Notes under the pieces: generated by a model | Seen by the model: only the letters and a program-made list of their open reading frames with translations | Told to the model about the DNA's origin: nothing | The model's database searches: none | NCBI GenBank assembly: GCA_004296815.1 | Contig: SCVT01000571.1 | Location: forward strand, 1-9,914 | Direction: 5' to 3' | Length of the DNA stretch: 9,914 nt | From: Reyranella sp. | GTDB taxonomy: Bacteria; Pseudomonadota; Alphaproteobacteria; Reyranellales; Reyranellaceae | Part shown: positions 1 to 6,810 of the stretch, piece by piece | Position numbering within the stretch: the stretch's first letter is position 1 | Layout of the letters: the number at the start of each line of letters is the position of its first letter | Position numbers and translations under genes: made by a program

Positions 1-154
1 TCACGTCCTCCAGCAGAAGGCGCGTGACGCGGTCGGTCAGCACCTTGGTCTTGCCGGTGCCGGCATTGGCCTCGACCCAGGCGGAATGGCCCGGCGTCGT
101 GGCCTTGCGCTGCTCGCGCGTGGCGATGGTCAGGACGTCGAGCGCGTCGTTCAT
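1..154 (-). CDS. addA: AddA helicase-nuclease, N-terminal fragment (cut by window edge)
   Basis: Only the first 51 codons are visible, starting at the ATG at 154-152. The ATG overlaps the addB TGA in a 4-nt ATGA, and a purine-rich stretch ending GAGGA precedes it. The peptide begins MNDALDVLTIATREQRKATT and contains a Walker A motif, ANAGTGKT (residues 29-36, Lys35), with Gln15 in the position expected of a superfamily 1 Q motif. This is the usual N-terminus of AddA, the UvrD-like 3'-5' helicase and nuclease subunit of the AddAB enzyme, which resects double-strand ends before RecA loading. The position directly after addB supports the call. The rest of the helicase core and the C-terminal nuclease domain lie outside the window, so completeness cannot be judged. 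Confidence 0.9.
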   Translation of the reverse strand, partial: MNDALDVLTIATREQRKATTPGHSAWVEANAGTGKTKVLTDRVTRLLLEDV

Positions 155-3099
155 TCCTCGCCCCCGCCGGCGGTCGACCATTCCGCGATCCGCTCGAGAT
201 GCGCGTAGTCGTTGAAATGCGGGGTGTAGGCAGGCCATGGCAGCGCCGGATAGGCGGTGCCCGCCTTGGCGAAGTGCTCGGCCATCTTCTCGACCAGCGC
301 CAGCATCGCGGGCACCAGCTCGTCGCTGCCCTTGATCTCGCTCACCTTGCCGCCGTCCCCGAGGCCGTTGGCCTGCCAGTAGGAGAGGCGCACGGTTTTG
401 GCCTTGCCCTTGATCTGGTCGAAGCCGCCGCGCTCGGCCATCGCCGCCTCGAGCAGGAGCTGCGGCGCGAACAGCGCCTCCAGCTCGTCCTTGGTCGGCA
501 CGCGGCCGGTCTTGTAGTCGATGATCTCCCACGCGCCGGCGCCGATATCGTCGACCCGGTCGGCGCGCGCCTCGATGCGGAGCGGCCGGTCGGCGGGCCC
601 AACGGTCAGAGCGCCGGTCGTCTCGCTGGCCAGCAGCCTCGTGCCGCTCGCGCGACGGGCGTTCTCCTCGGCCACGAACCAGCGGGCCAGCCGCTGGAAA
701 CGCGGCCACCAGAAGGCGCGCTCGGCCGGCGCCGTCAGCAGCTCGCCGAGATGCTCTTCGCCCAGCGCCTCGAAGCGTTGCGCCGCATCGGGCGGCAGCA
801 CGCCCGACGGATGGGCGCGCAGGAACTCGTCGAGCGCATCGTGCAGTGCGTTGCCGCGATCGGCGGCGCCCAGCTCCGCTTCGAGCGGGTCGAGGGCGCT
901 CAAGCCCAGGATCGATCGCGCATAGAGGCCATAGGGATCGCGGCGCCATTGCTCGACGCGCGAGACCGAGAGCCTGGTCGGACGCGCTTCCAGCGGCGGC
1001 CGCGGTTCAGGCCGCTTCCATGGCGAATAGGTGTCGGGCCGGTCGATCGCCTCGGCCCAGGCGACGTAGCTCCGTCGGCCGCGCTGGATGTACTCCGGCG
1101 GGGGCGCGCTGCCGCCGGGCTCGTAGCCGAACAGCGCGTCGAGCCGCGCCAGCCAGCGTGACGGCACCGTAGGCGCACCACCCTCGCGTTCAGCGCGCGT
1201 TAGCAGCACGCGCTCGGCCGAGAGAGCCGAGGCGAAGTCGTGCGCCGAGAGGCCGACGCGGCGCTCCGGCTGCGGCAGGCCGAGCGCCGTGCGCATCGGC
1301 CGGTTGATCCAGGGGCCGGTCTCGACGGACGGCGGCCAGGTGCCTTCGTTGAGTCCGCCCAGGATCAGCAGGTCGGCGCGTTGCAGGCGCGCTTCGAGCG
1401 GGCCCCAGATGGCCAGCCGCGGGTGGCGGCCGAAGGCCGGTCGCAGGGTCGCAGTCTCCAGCATGGCGGCGAACAGGCTCGGCCAGTCGCCGCCGTCGAT
1501 TGCCTTCCTGCCGGTCCACGCCGTCCTGAGCCGCGCGAGCAGGTCGGCCAGCGCCTCGCCCGCGTCGCCGGCCCACAGCGCCTGGGCGGGCGCGATCATT
1601 TCGGCCGCCGCGATCGTGGCGTCGAGCAGCGCCTCGGGGGCGGTCTCGTTCGCCGTCAGCACCGCGAGGCCCGACGTTGCGGCGTCGAGCCGGTCGATCA
1701 CCGTCTCGACGGTCTTGCGGTCCTCGGCCTCGCCGAACTTCGTGTTCTCCACGCGGGCGCGGATCGCCGCCATTCCGGGCGTCGGCTTCAGGCCGCGCAG
1801 GCATTTGCGGTCGAGCCGTCGCGCGGCGTCGAGCACCGTCGCGCGGTCGACGCCGAGCGTGCAGAGCGGGTGCTTCAGCAGCGCCAGCAGCTCGACCGGT
1901 GCAAAGCCCGATTCGATGGCGTCGAGCAGTGCGTGTATCAGCGAGGCTGGCGGCGTGTCGGCGAGCGGCGCGCCGGCCGAGTCGTCGATGTCGATGCCCC
2001 AGCGCCGCAGCTCGGCGGTCACGCGCCGCGCCAGCTCGCGGTCGGGCGTCACGAGGGCGGCGGTACGGCCTTCATCTTTCAGGGTCTCGCGCAGCGCCAG
2101 CGCCACCACCACGGCTTCCTGGTGCGAAGTCGTGCAGTCGGCGCGCGTTACATGCTCCAGCGAGGAGGCGAGCGGCCGCTGCCAGGCCTCGCTGGTCTCC
2201 GCGGGCCGCATCAGCTCGCTGATCAGGAAGTGCCGCGCCGAGCTGCCGGCGGCACCCGGCCATTCCGGCACGTCGGCGCGCGCGACGCCCAGCGCCGCCA
2301 GCAGCTCGTGCAGGCCGAACTGCGGGTGCGATTGATCGAGCGCGGCCCAGCTCCTGTCGTCCATGTCGCGGTCGAGGCCGGGCAGCACGACCGCGCCCTG
2401 CGGCAGGCCGGCGATGGCCTGCAGCAGCTCGCGAGTCGCGGGCTGCGAGCCGGTCGAGCCGGCGGCGATCACCGGCGTCGCGGGCGGTTGCTCGCGCCAG
2501 CGCTGGGCCTGCGCCCGCAGAGCGCGCGTGCGGCGGTCGATGGCGTCGATCTGGCCACGGTCGGCCAGCATCGCCGGCCAGGCTTCGCCCACGATGGCGA
2601 GGAACCGCAGTGTGCGCTGCCAATGGCTCGCGAAGTTGCCCTCGACGAGGCCTTCGAGGCAGTCGAACGACACACCCTCGATCGCGAGCTCGTCGAGCAG
2701 GCGGCCGAGCTCGCGCGCGAGCTTCAGTGCCTGCGCCGCTGACTGCGCGATCGGATGGCCCTGGTCGTCGGGGAAGGCAGCGACCAGTTCCGCCAGCAGC
2801 GCCTCGCGCTCTGTGGGATCGATGGCCGGCGGCAGGTCGAGCGCCGCGCCGTCGCCCGAGGAGATTTCCCACTCGCTGTCGTCGACATCGCCGAGCGGCG
2901 CCATGCGCGGCAGGATCGTCGGCGTGCCGTCGGTGGCGCGCAGGAACGCCTCGCGCAGCGCCCGCACCGAGCGCCGCGTCGGCACGAGGATCAGCACGTC
3001 CGTCAGCGCCAGCGGATCGCCGCCATGCTCGGCCAGCACGCCCTTCGCCAGCTCGTCGGCGAAGCGTCGGTCCATGCCGATCGAGAAGACGCCCTTCAT
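151..3099 (-). CDS. addB: AddB, subunit of the AddAB double-strand break repair helicase-nuclease (alphaproteobacterial type)
   Basis: A 982-residue protein, typical in length for alphaproteobacterial AddB. With AddA it processes double-strand DNA ends for RecA-dependent recombination. The N-terminal half is a degenerate helicase fold: no Walker A GKT is visible near the start, where ATP-active AddB/RexB proteins have one. The family motif GLNEGTWPP lies at about 582-590. The C-terminal PD-(D/E)XK nuclease domain spans about 708-965, with His753 in RGNALHDAL, Asp847 in ARADRVD, Asp861 and Lys863 in IIDYKTG, and Gln880 in PQLLLEA. These are the expected nuclease residues, so the nuclease looks intact. 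The only cysteines are at 147, 322, 413 and 433, so the four-cysteine Fe-S staple of Firmicutes AddB is absent. The start ATG overlaps the upstream TGA (ATGA), with GAGAGG about 8 nt upstream as a ribosome site. It is probably translated in step with murU and addA. Confidence 0.95.
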   Translation of the reverse strand: MKGVFSIGMDRRFADELAKGVLAEHGGDPLALTDVLILVPTRRSVRALREAFLRATDGTPTILPRMAPLGDVDDSEWEISSGDGAALDLPPAIDPTEREALLAELVAAFPDDQGHPIAQSAAQALKLARELGRLLDELAIEGVSFDCLEGLVEGNFASHWQRTLRFLAIVGEAWPAMLADRGQIDAIDRRTRALRAQAQRWREQPPATPVIAAGSTGSQPATRELLQAIAGLPQGAVVLPGLDRDMDDRSWAALDQSHPQFGLHELLAALGVARADVPEWPGAAGSSARHFLISELMRPAETSEAWQRPLASSLEHVTRADCTTSHQEAVVVALALRETLKDEGRTAALVTPDRELARRVTAELRRWGIDIDDSAGAPLADTPPASLIHALLDAIESGFAPVELLALLKHPLCTLGVDRATVLDAARRLDRKCLRGLKPTPGMAAIRARVENTKFGEAEDRKTVETVIDRLDAATSGLAVLTANETAPEALLDATIAAAEMIAPAQALWAGDAGEALADLLARLRTAWTGRKAIDGGDWPSLFAAMLETATLRPAFGRHPRLAIWGPLEARLQRADLLILGGLNEGTWPPSVETGPWINRPMRTALGLPQPERRVGLSAHDFASALSAERVLLTRAEREGGAPTVPSRWLARLDALFGYEPGGSAPPPEYIQRGRRSYVAWAEAIDRPDTYSPWKRPEPRPPLEARPTRLSVSRVEQWRRDPYGLYARSILGLSALDPLEAELGAADRGNALHDALDEFLRAHPSGVLPPDAAQRFEALGEEHLGELLTAPAERAFWWPRFQRLARWFVAEENARRASGTRLLASETTGALTVGPADRPLRIEARADRVDDIGAGAWEIIDYKTGRVPTKDELEALFAPQLLLEAAMAERGGFDQIKGKAKTVRLSYWQANGLGDGGKVSEIKGSDELVPAMLALVEKMAEHFAKAGTAYPALPWPAYTPHFNDYAHLERIAEWSTAGGGEE

Positions 3100-3788
3100 C
3101 CCAGCAGCCTCTCGGCTTCGCCCAGCGCCTGCGGCGTGCCGATATGAAACCAGTCGCCGTCATGCACAAGGCCGAACAGCCGGCCGGCCTGCTCCGAGCG
3201 CGTCCACAGCTTCAGGAGAGAGAAGGGGCCTTCGGGCGAGCCGTGGAACAGCCGCTGGTCGCATACCGAGATGCTGGCAAAGAGGTACGGCGCGGTCTCG
3301 GCCGTGCCGCGGTGGCGCGCGCGGCCGTCGGGCTCGAGATAGTAGTCGCCGCGGTCCTTCTCCTCACGGCCGATCGCGGTGGCGAGCGGATGCAGCAGCA
3401 GCAGCGCATCCATGCGGCCGGGATCCCAGGCGACGGCGAGGCGGCCCAGTAGCGACTCAGGGCCGTCCCGCCACAGCCCGTCGCCGTTCAGCACGAAGAA
3501 CGGCCCGTTGCCCAGCAACGGCAGCGCGTTGCGCACACTGCCGCCGGTCTCGAGCAGGTGGTCCTCGTGGATGATGCGGGCGCGGCCGCGCAGGCGGTCG
3601 GCAATCTGGCTGCCGAGATGATGCACGTTGATCACGACGTTCTGCACGCCGTGGCGTTGCAGCCGGTCCATCGACCGTTCCAGCATCGAACGGCCGGCGA
3701 CTGGGATCAGCGGCTTGGGCGTGGAGTCGGTCAGCGGCCGCATGCGCTCGCCGCGGCCCGCCGCCAGGATCATGGCGTTGCGGATCAT
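3096..3788 (-). CDS. murU: MurU-like N-acetylmuramate-1-phosphate uridylyltransferase (nucleotidyltransferase family)
   Basis: A 230-residue sugar-phosphate nucleotidyltransferase. The N-terminal signature runs over residues 8-27, LAAGRGERMRPLTDSTPKPL, giving the nucleotide-binding G-x-G-x-R and the catalytic Lys25. LETGG (79-83) is a sugar-binding motif, NGDGLW (101-106) carries the probable metal ligand Asp103, and DWFHIGTPQAL (212-222) is the usual C-terminal motif. Length and motifs fit the short MurU group rather than the longer mannose-1-phosphate guanylyltransferases or glucose-1-phosphate uridylyltransferases. The adjacent AmgK-like kinase, linked by a 4-nt ATGA overlap, is the main reason for preferring MurU: in Pseudomonas and Caulobacter the pair converts recycled MurNAc to UDP-MurNAc, bypassing MurA and MurB. 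The substrate is inferred, not shown. No Shine-Dalgarno precedes the ATG, and a short GC hairpin occupies that place, so translation probably depends on coupling with the upstream gene. Confidence 0.8.
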   Translation of the reverse strand: MIRNAMILAAGRGERMRPLTDSTPKPLIPVAGRSMLERSMDRLQRHGVQNVVINVHHLGSQIADRLRGRARIIHEDHLLETGGSVRNALPLLGNGPFFVLNGDGLWRDGPESLLGRLAVAWDPGRMDALLLLHPLATAIGREEKDRGDYYLEPDGRARHRGTAETAPYLFASISVCDQRLFHGSPEGPFSLLKLWTRSEQAGRLFGLVHDGDWFHIGTPQALGEAERLLG

Positions 3789-4789
3789 GCCGCGCCGATC
3801 CGGCGCAGCGGCGGCGGCAGCAGCCGGTCGACCCAGCGCCGCAGCGGCGACAGCGCCTCATGCTGCAGGGAGCGCTCGAACATGCGCCACACGCGCGGCA
3901 GGTGAGGGAGGTAGTCGGGCTTGCCGTCGCGGCGCAGCAGCCGCACGAAGAGCCCGATGATCCGAGCGTGGCGTTGCGCGCTCATCAGCGCGAAGCCGGT
4001 GCGGAAGCCCGCTGCATCGGCGATGCCCGCTTGCGTGACGTAGCGCTGCAGGCACGCGGCATGGACGTCGGACGCCACGTCGCGCCGCGCATCCTCGATC
4101 AGCGAGACGAGGTCGTAGGAGGGGTGACCGCGTTGCGCATCCTGGAAGTCGAGCAGGCCGCAGGCCTTCACGCCGGGCCGGTCCGGCAGCCACAGGAGAT
4201 TGTCCTTGTGGTAGTCGCGCAGCAGCAGCGTTTCGGCCGTCGCAGGGAGCGCCGCGAGGCATTCCTTCCAGGCCGCGACGTAGGAAGCGGCTTCTTCGGC
4301 CGGCGTCGGCTTGCCGGTGGCCTCGGGCAGGTACCATTCCGGCAGCAGCATCGCCGCCTCGATCAACGCGTCGCCGGCATAGGCGCCGAGGCCGGGCAGC
4401 AGGCTCTTCTCGCCGGCACGATAGAGCTCGACCAGCACATCGGTGGCACGACCGTAGAGTTCGGCCTCGTCGCCGCCGGCCGCCAGGACGCGCGCGTAGG
4501 TATCGTCGCCAAAATCCTCGATCAGCAGGAAGCCGTGCTCGGCGTCCTCGGCCAGGATCTGCGGCGCGCTGAGGCCGAGCGCGATCAGGTGACGCGCGAT
4601 GCGCACGAAGGGCCGCACGTCCTCCTGCGGCGGCGGGGCGTCCATCACGACCGCCGATTCGCGCGGACGGACCAGGCGGTAGTACTTGCGGAACGAGGCA
4701 TCGCCCGCGAGCAGCCGCTCGCCGGCATTGCCCCAGCCGGCGCTCTGCACGAACTCGGCGCGCATCAGGTCGCGTTCAGTCTTCGACAA
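3785..4789 (-). CDS. amgK: AmgK-like N-acetylmuramate/N-acetylglucosamine anomeric kinase (aminoglycoside phosphotransferase fold)
   Basis: A 334-residue protein counted from a TTG start at 4789-4787. The protein-kinase-like APH fold is recognised from the catalytic loop LLLRDYHKDNLLWL (188-201; Asp192 as probable base, Asn197) and the metal-binding GLLDFQDAQRGHPSYDL (211-227; Asp214). AGDASFRKYYRL (28-39) is the family's N-terminal glycine/serine loop region. In characterised AmgK the enzyme phosphorylates the anomeric hydroxyl of MurNAc and GlcNAc, supplying MurU, which is encoded next. The TTG is chosen because AAGGAG (4799-4804) lies 9 nt upstream and because family members start a few residues before an AGWG-like motif. 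It overlaps the end of tsaE by 14 nt. The alternatives are the ATG at 4765, eight codons in and without a Shine-Dalgarno, and an ATG at 4879 deep inside tsaE, which is unlikely. Generic annotation would be phosphotransferase; the substrate is inferred from the partner gene. Confidence 0.85.
   Translation of the reverse strand: MSKTERDLMRAEFVQSAGWGNAGERLLAGDASFRKYYRLVRPRESAVVMDAPPPQEDVRPFVRIARHLIALGLSAPQILAEDAEHGFLLIEDFGDDTYARVLAAGGDEAELYGRATDVLVELYRAGEKSLLPGLGAYAGDALIEAAMLLPEWYLPEATGKPTPAEEAASYVAAWKECLAALPATAETLLLRDYHKDNLLWLPDRPGVKACGLLDFQDAQRGHPSYDLVSLIEDARRDVASDVHAACLQRYVTQAGIADAAGFRTGFALMSAQRHARIIGLFVRLLRRDGKPDYLPHLPRVWRMFERSLQHEALSPLRRWVDRLLPPPLRRIGAA
3792..3806 (-). repeat. GC hairpin just upstream of the murU start
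   Basis: On the minus strand GCGCCG and CGGCGC (6 bp) flank a 3-nt GAT loop, inside the last codons of the AmgK-like gene and ending 3 nt before the murU ATG. It occupies the place where a Shine-Dalgarno would be. Short GC stems arise easily by chance in such GC-rich DNA. Confidence 0.4.
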
Positions 4790-5219
4790 GCCGTCGGTCT
4801 CCTTCGAGTGTTGCCCGCCGGCCCTCGCCCTCGATGGCGAGTCGGACGGTGAGCCGGTCGTGCGGCAGCAGAGTGCCAAGCCGCTCCGCCCATTCGACCA
4901 GCGCCACGCCGTCGGCGCGCGCCTCCTCCCAGCCCAGCTCGAACACCTGCTCGGGCTCCTCCAGGCGATAAAGGTCGAAGTGCCAGAAACTGGCGCGCGG
5001 CATCTCGTAGACCTCGACCAGGGTGAAGGTCGGGCTGGGCACGATCAGGCCGGGATCGCCCGAGGCGGCACGCAGGATGGCACGGGCGAGCGTCGTCTTG
5101 CCGGCGCCCAGCCCGCCCTCCAGCGCCACCAGGTCGCGTGGCCGCAGCCGCGCGGCGAGCGTTGTGCCCAGCCGCTCGGTCGCCGCCTCGTCGGGAAGGG
5201 ACAAAGAAAAAGTCGGCAT
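4776..5219 (-). CDS. tsaE: TsaE, tRNA threonylcarbamoyladenosine biosynthesis ATPase
   Basis: A 147-residue P-loop ATPase of normal family length. It works with TsaB, TsaC and TsaD in the cytoplasm to make t6A at position 37 of ANN-decoding tRNAs. Walker A is GGLGAGKT (35-42, Lys41), and the family motifs SPTFTLVEVY (62-71), HFDLYRL (80-86) and VEWAERLG (108-115) are all present. The conserved domain begins at about residue 9 (PDEAATERLG), so only a few residues depend on the start choice. The ATG used here lies inside the 3' arm of a perfect hairpin with a following U-run, and no good Shine-Dalgarno is visible. An in-frame TTG at 5204-5202 (codon 6) is a possible alternative. The gene heads the tsaE-amgK-murU-addB-addA run and lies 55 nt after ahcY. 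Confidence 0.93.
   Translation of the reverse strand: MPTFSLSLPDEAATERLGTTLAARLRPRDLVALEGGLGAGKTTLARAILRAASGDPGLIVPSPTFTLVEVYEMPRASFWHFDLYRLEEPEQVFELGWEEARADGVALVEWAERLGTLLPHDRLTVRLAIEGEGRRATLEGDRRLVED
4799..4804 (-). promoter_or_regulatory. Shine-Dalgarno AAGGAG that selects a TTG start for the AmgK-like gene
   Basis: On the minus strand AAGGAG is followed by a 9-nt spacer and then TTG at 4789-4787. It lies within the tsaE coding sequence. The competing ATG at 4765 has no comparable purine-rich site. This is the strongest Shine-Dalgarno match I noticed in the window and it decides the start call. Confidence 0.7.
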
Positions 5220-5234
5220 CTTTCGATGCCGACT
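5202..5234 (-). terminator. Hairpin plus U-run downstream of ahcY, overlapping the tsaE start codon
   Basis: On the minus strand AGTCGGCATC (5234-5225) pairs perfectly with GATGCCGACT (5220-5211) across a GAAA loop (5224-5221), a GNRA-type tetraloop. The stem is followed at once by TTTTTCTTTG, so the transcript ends the stem with a U-rich tract. This is the form of an intrinsic terminator and would end the ahcY message 41 nt after its stop codon. The 3' arm contains the tsaE ATG (5219-5217). It may be a terminator, a translational block, or both. On the plus strand there is no T-run after the stem, so the signal is directional. Confidence 0.7.
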
Positions 5235-5274
5235 CTTCTAGCACGCAGCCGCCTGTGGGCGGTTGGGCGCGGTC

Positions 5275-6669
5275 CTAGTAGCGGTAGAGGTCGCCCTTGA
5301 AAGGGCCGGCCTCGGGCACACCGATATACTTGGCCTGGTCGGGGCGGAGCTTGGTCAGCTTGGCGCCGACCTTCTCGAGGTGGAGTGCCGCGACCTTCTC
5401 GTCGAGGAACTTGGGCAGCGTGTAGACCTGCTTCTGGTACTTGCCGGGGTTGGTCCACAGCTCGACCTGCGCCAGCGTCTGGTTCGAGAACGACGCCGAC
5501 ATCACGAAGCTCGGATGGCCGGTGGCGTTGCCGAGGTTCACCAGGCGGCCTTCCGACAGCACGATGATGCGCTTGCCGTCGGCGAACTCGACCTCGTCGA
5601 CTTGCGGCTTGACGTTGTGCCACTTGAAGTTACGCAGGCTCGAGATCTGGATCTCGCTGTCGAAGTGGCCGATGTTGCAGATGATGGCGCGGTGCTTCAT
5701 CGCCTTCATGTGGTCGAGCGTCAGCACGTCGACGTTGCCGGTGGCGGTCACGAAGATGTCGGCCTTGGGCGCGGCCTCTTCCATCGTCACGACCTCATAG
5801 CCTTCCATCGCCGCCTGCAGGGCGCAGATCGGGTCGATCTCGGAGACCATGACGCGGCAGCCGGCCTGGCGCAGCGAGGCGGCCGAGCCCTTGCCGACAT
5901 CGCCGAAGCCCGCGACCATCGCGACCTTGCCCGACATCATGACGTCGGTGCCGCGGCGGATGCCGTCGACCAGCGACTCACGGCAACCGTAGAGGTTGTC
6001 GAACTTCGACTTGGTTACCGAGTCGTTGACGTTGATGGCGGGCCACAGGAGCTTGCCTTCCTTGGCCATGTTGTAGAGGCGGTGCACGCCCGTGGTCGTC
6101 TCCTCGGTGACGCCCTTGATCGAGGCGCCGAGCTTGGCGTACCAGCCGGGCTTCTCCTTGTTGGTCTTGAGGATCGCCTTGTAGAGGACTTCCTCCTCCT
6201 CATTGGTCGGCTTGGCGACCAAGGACGGATCCTTCTCTGCGCGCGCGCCGAGATGGACCAGCAGCGTGGCGTCGCCGCCGTCGTCGAGGATCATGTTGGG
6301 CTCGCCGCCGTCACCCCACTCGAAGATGCGGTGCGTGTAGTCCCAGTACTCCTCGAGGCTCTCACCCTTGATCGCGAAGACCGGCGTGCCGGCCTTGGCG
6401 ATGGCGGCCGCGGCATGGTCCTGCGTCGAGTAGATGTTGCACGAGGCCCAGCGGACGTCGGCACCCAGCGCCTTCAGCGTCTCGATCAGCACGCCCGTCT
6501 GGATGGTCATGTGCAGCGAACCCGCGATGCGCGCGCCCTTGAGCGGCTTCTTCGGCCCGTATTCCTTGCGGATCGACATCAGGCCCGGCATCTCGGTCTC
6601 GGCCATGTCGAGTTCCTTGCGGCCCCAGTCGGCGAGCCCGATATCCTTGACGACGTAATCCTGGGCCAT
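5275..6669 (-). CDS. ahcY: Adenosylhomocysteinase (S-adenosyl-L-homocysteine hydrolase)
   Basis: A 464-residue NAD-dependent cytosolic enzyme that splits S-adenosylhomocysteine into adenosine and homocysteine, removing the product inhibitor of methyltransferases and feeding the methionine cycle. Substrate-site residues are visible as His53 in SLHMTIQTG, Asp130 in [10 protein letters not shown], Glu190 in [10 protein letters not shown], and Lys220, Asp224 and Asn225 in [11 protein letters not shown]. Family signature [14 protein letters not shown] is at 77-90 and the NAD-binding [12 protein letters not shown] at 253-264. The C-terminus ends FKGDLYRY as in the family, where a C-terminal Lys and Tyr contribute to cofactor binding in the neighbouring subunit. 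The roughly 40-residue segment around 145-185 is the insert of bacterial-type enzymes, absent from mammalian ones. The start at 6669 is supported by GGGAG with a 6-nt spacer; the reading frame is open further upstream to 6738 but that is leader. The TAG stop is at 5277-5275. Confidence 0.98.
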   Translation of the reverse strand: MAQDYVVKDIGLADWGRKELDMAETEMPGLMSIRKEYGPKKPLKGARIAGSLHMTIQTGVLIETLKALGADVRWASCNIYSTQDHAAAAIAKAGTPVFAIKGESLEEYWDYTHRIFEWGDGGEPNMILDDGGDATLLVHLGARAEKDPSLVAKPTNEEEEVLYKAILKTNKEKPGWYAKLGASIKGVTEETTTGVHRLYNMAKEGKLLWPAINVNDSVTKSKFDNLYGCRESLVDGIRRGTDVMMSGKVAMVAGFGDVGKGSAASLRQAGCRVMVSEIDPICALQAAMEGYEVVTMEEAAPKADIFVTATGNVDVLTLDHMKAMKHRAIICNIGHFDSEIQISSLRNFKWHNVKPQVDEVEFADGKRIIVLSEGRLVNLGNATGHPSFVMSASFSNQTLAQVELWTNPGKYQKQVYTLPKFLDEKVAALHLEKVGAKLTKLRPDQAKYIGVPEAGPFKGDLYRY

Positions 6670-6693
6670 GTGGCGCTCCCGGCGATTTCGTGG

Positions 6694-6739
6694 GTTGAAA
6701 GAGGCCGTGTTCTTAACAGCGGCCCGGGCCCGTCTCAAC
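6694..6739 (-). other. Predicted folded leader of ahcY
   Basis: On the minus strand GTTGAGA (6739-6733) can pair with TTTCAAC (6700-6694; 7 bp including one G-U), enclosing a second hairpin in which GGCCG (6724-6720) pairs with CGGCC (6707-6703) and TGTT (6718-6715) pairs with AACA (6711-6708), with one bulged C at 6719 and a 3-nt AAG loop. The fold ends 24 nt before the ATG, leaving the GGGAG ribosome site free. The competing palindrome GGCCCGGGCC (6721-6730) offers an alternative pairing. This is hand-folded and its function is unknown. Confidence 0.35.
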
Positions 6740-6781
6740 GCGCCGGATCAACATATAAGCAAGAATTTATGTCGATATTCC

Positions 6782-6799
6782 CGGCCCTTTATAGGGCCG
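6782..6799 (-). repeat. Short hairpin after ptsH
   Basis: A 7-bp perfect inverted repeat, CGGCCCT and AGGGCCG with a 4-nt loop, begins 11 nt beyond the ptsH TAA. No T-run follows on either strand, so it is not a canonical intrinsic terminator. It could protect the 3' end of the message or mark a weak end of the PTS operon. Confidence 0.45.
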
Positions 6800-6810
6800 C
6801 GCGGCGGGCC

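Larger units (their letters stand above)
6670..6810 (-). promoter_or_regulatory. ptsH-ahcY intergenic region with AT-rich island, probable ahcY promoter and leader
   Basis: This 141-bp stretch is the only sizeable non-coding gap. Positions 6751-6780 are strikingly AT-rich against the GC-rich surroundings and include, on the minus strand, a -10-like TTATAT (in GCTTATATG). I find no convincing -35 at 16-18 nt, so the promoter call is tentative. The same island carries an imperfect dyad on the plus strand, ACATATAA (6751-6758) and ATTTATGT (6765-6772), whose half-sites match at 6 of 8 bases; it could be an operator. The leader before ahcY can fold (see separate entry). I see no recognisable known riboswitch consensus. 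Confidence 0.45.

Noticed and set aside
1240..2742. A 500-codon plus-strand open frame opposite addB
   Set aside because: Arg/Ala/Gly/Gln-rich low-information translation typical of a shadow frame in GC-rich DNA, with no family motif, while the opposite strand encodes a full AddB.
4790..4879. Extended N-terminus of the AmgK-like protein from an ATG at 4879
   Set aside because: It would overlap tsaE by over 100 nt, the extra residues are not family-like, and a strong Shine-Dalgarno supports the TTG at 4789.
4765..5244. A minus-strand open frame overlapping tsaE in another frame
   Set aside because: Its translation is Arg/Ala-rich without motifs, whereas the tsaE frame has every family motif.
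5249..5262. A second small hairpin (5-bp CCGCC/GGCGG, 4-nt loop) just after the ahcY stop
   Set aside because: Too short to stand apart from chance at this GC content and no T-run follows; the adjacent 10-bp hairpin is the better signal.
6721..6730. Palindrome GGCCCGGGCC as a regulator binding site
   Set aside because: Ten-base GC palindromes are expected by composition, and it is better seen as an alternative pairing in the ahcY leader.
6670..6738. Extension of AhcY upstream to 6738
   Set aside because: The added Arg-rich residues are not part of the family, and the ATG at 6669 has GGGAG 6 nt upstream and gives the standard N-terminus.
6670..6750. A known SAH or SAM riboswitch before ahcY
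   Set aside because: The leader can fold, but I could not match conserved core sequences of a known class by eye; only a covariance search could settle it.
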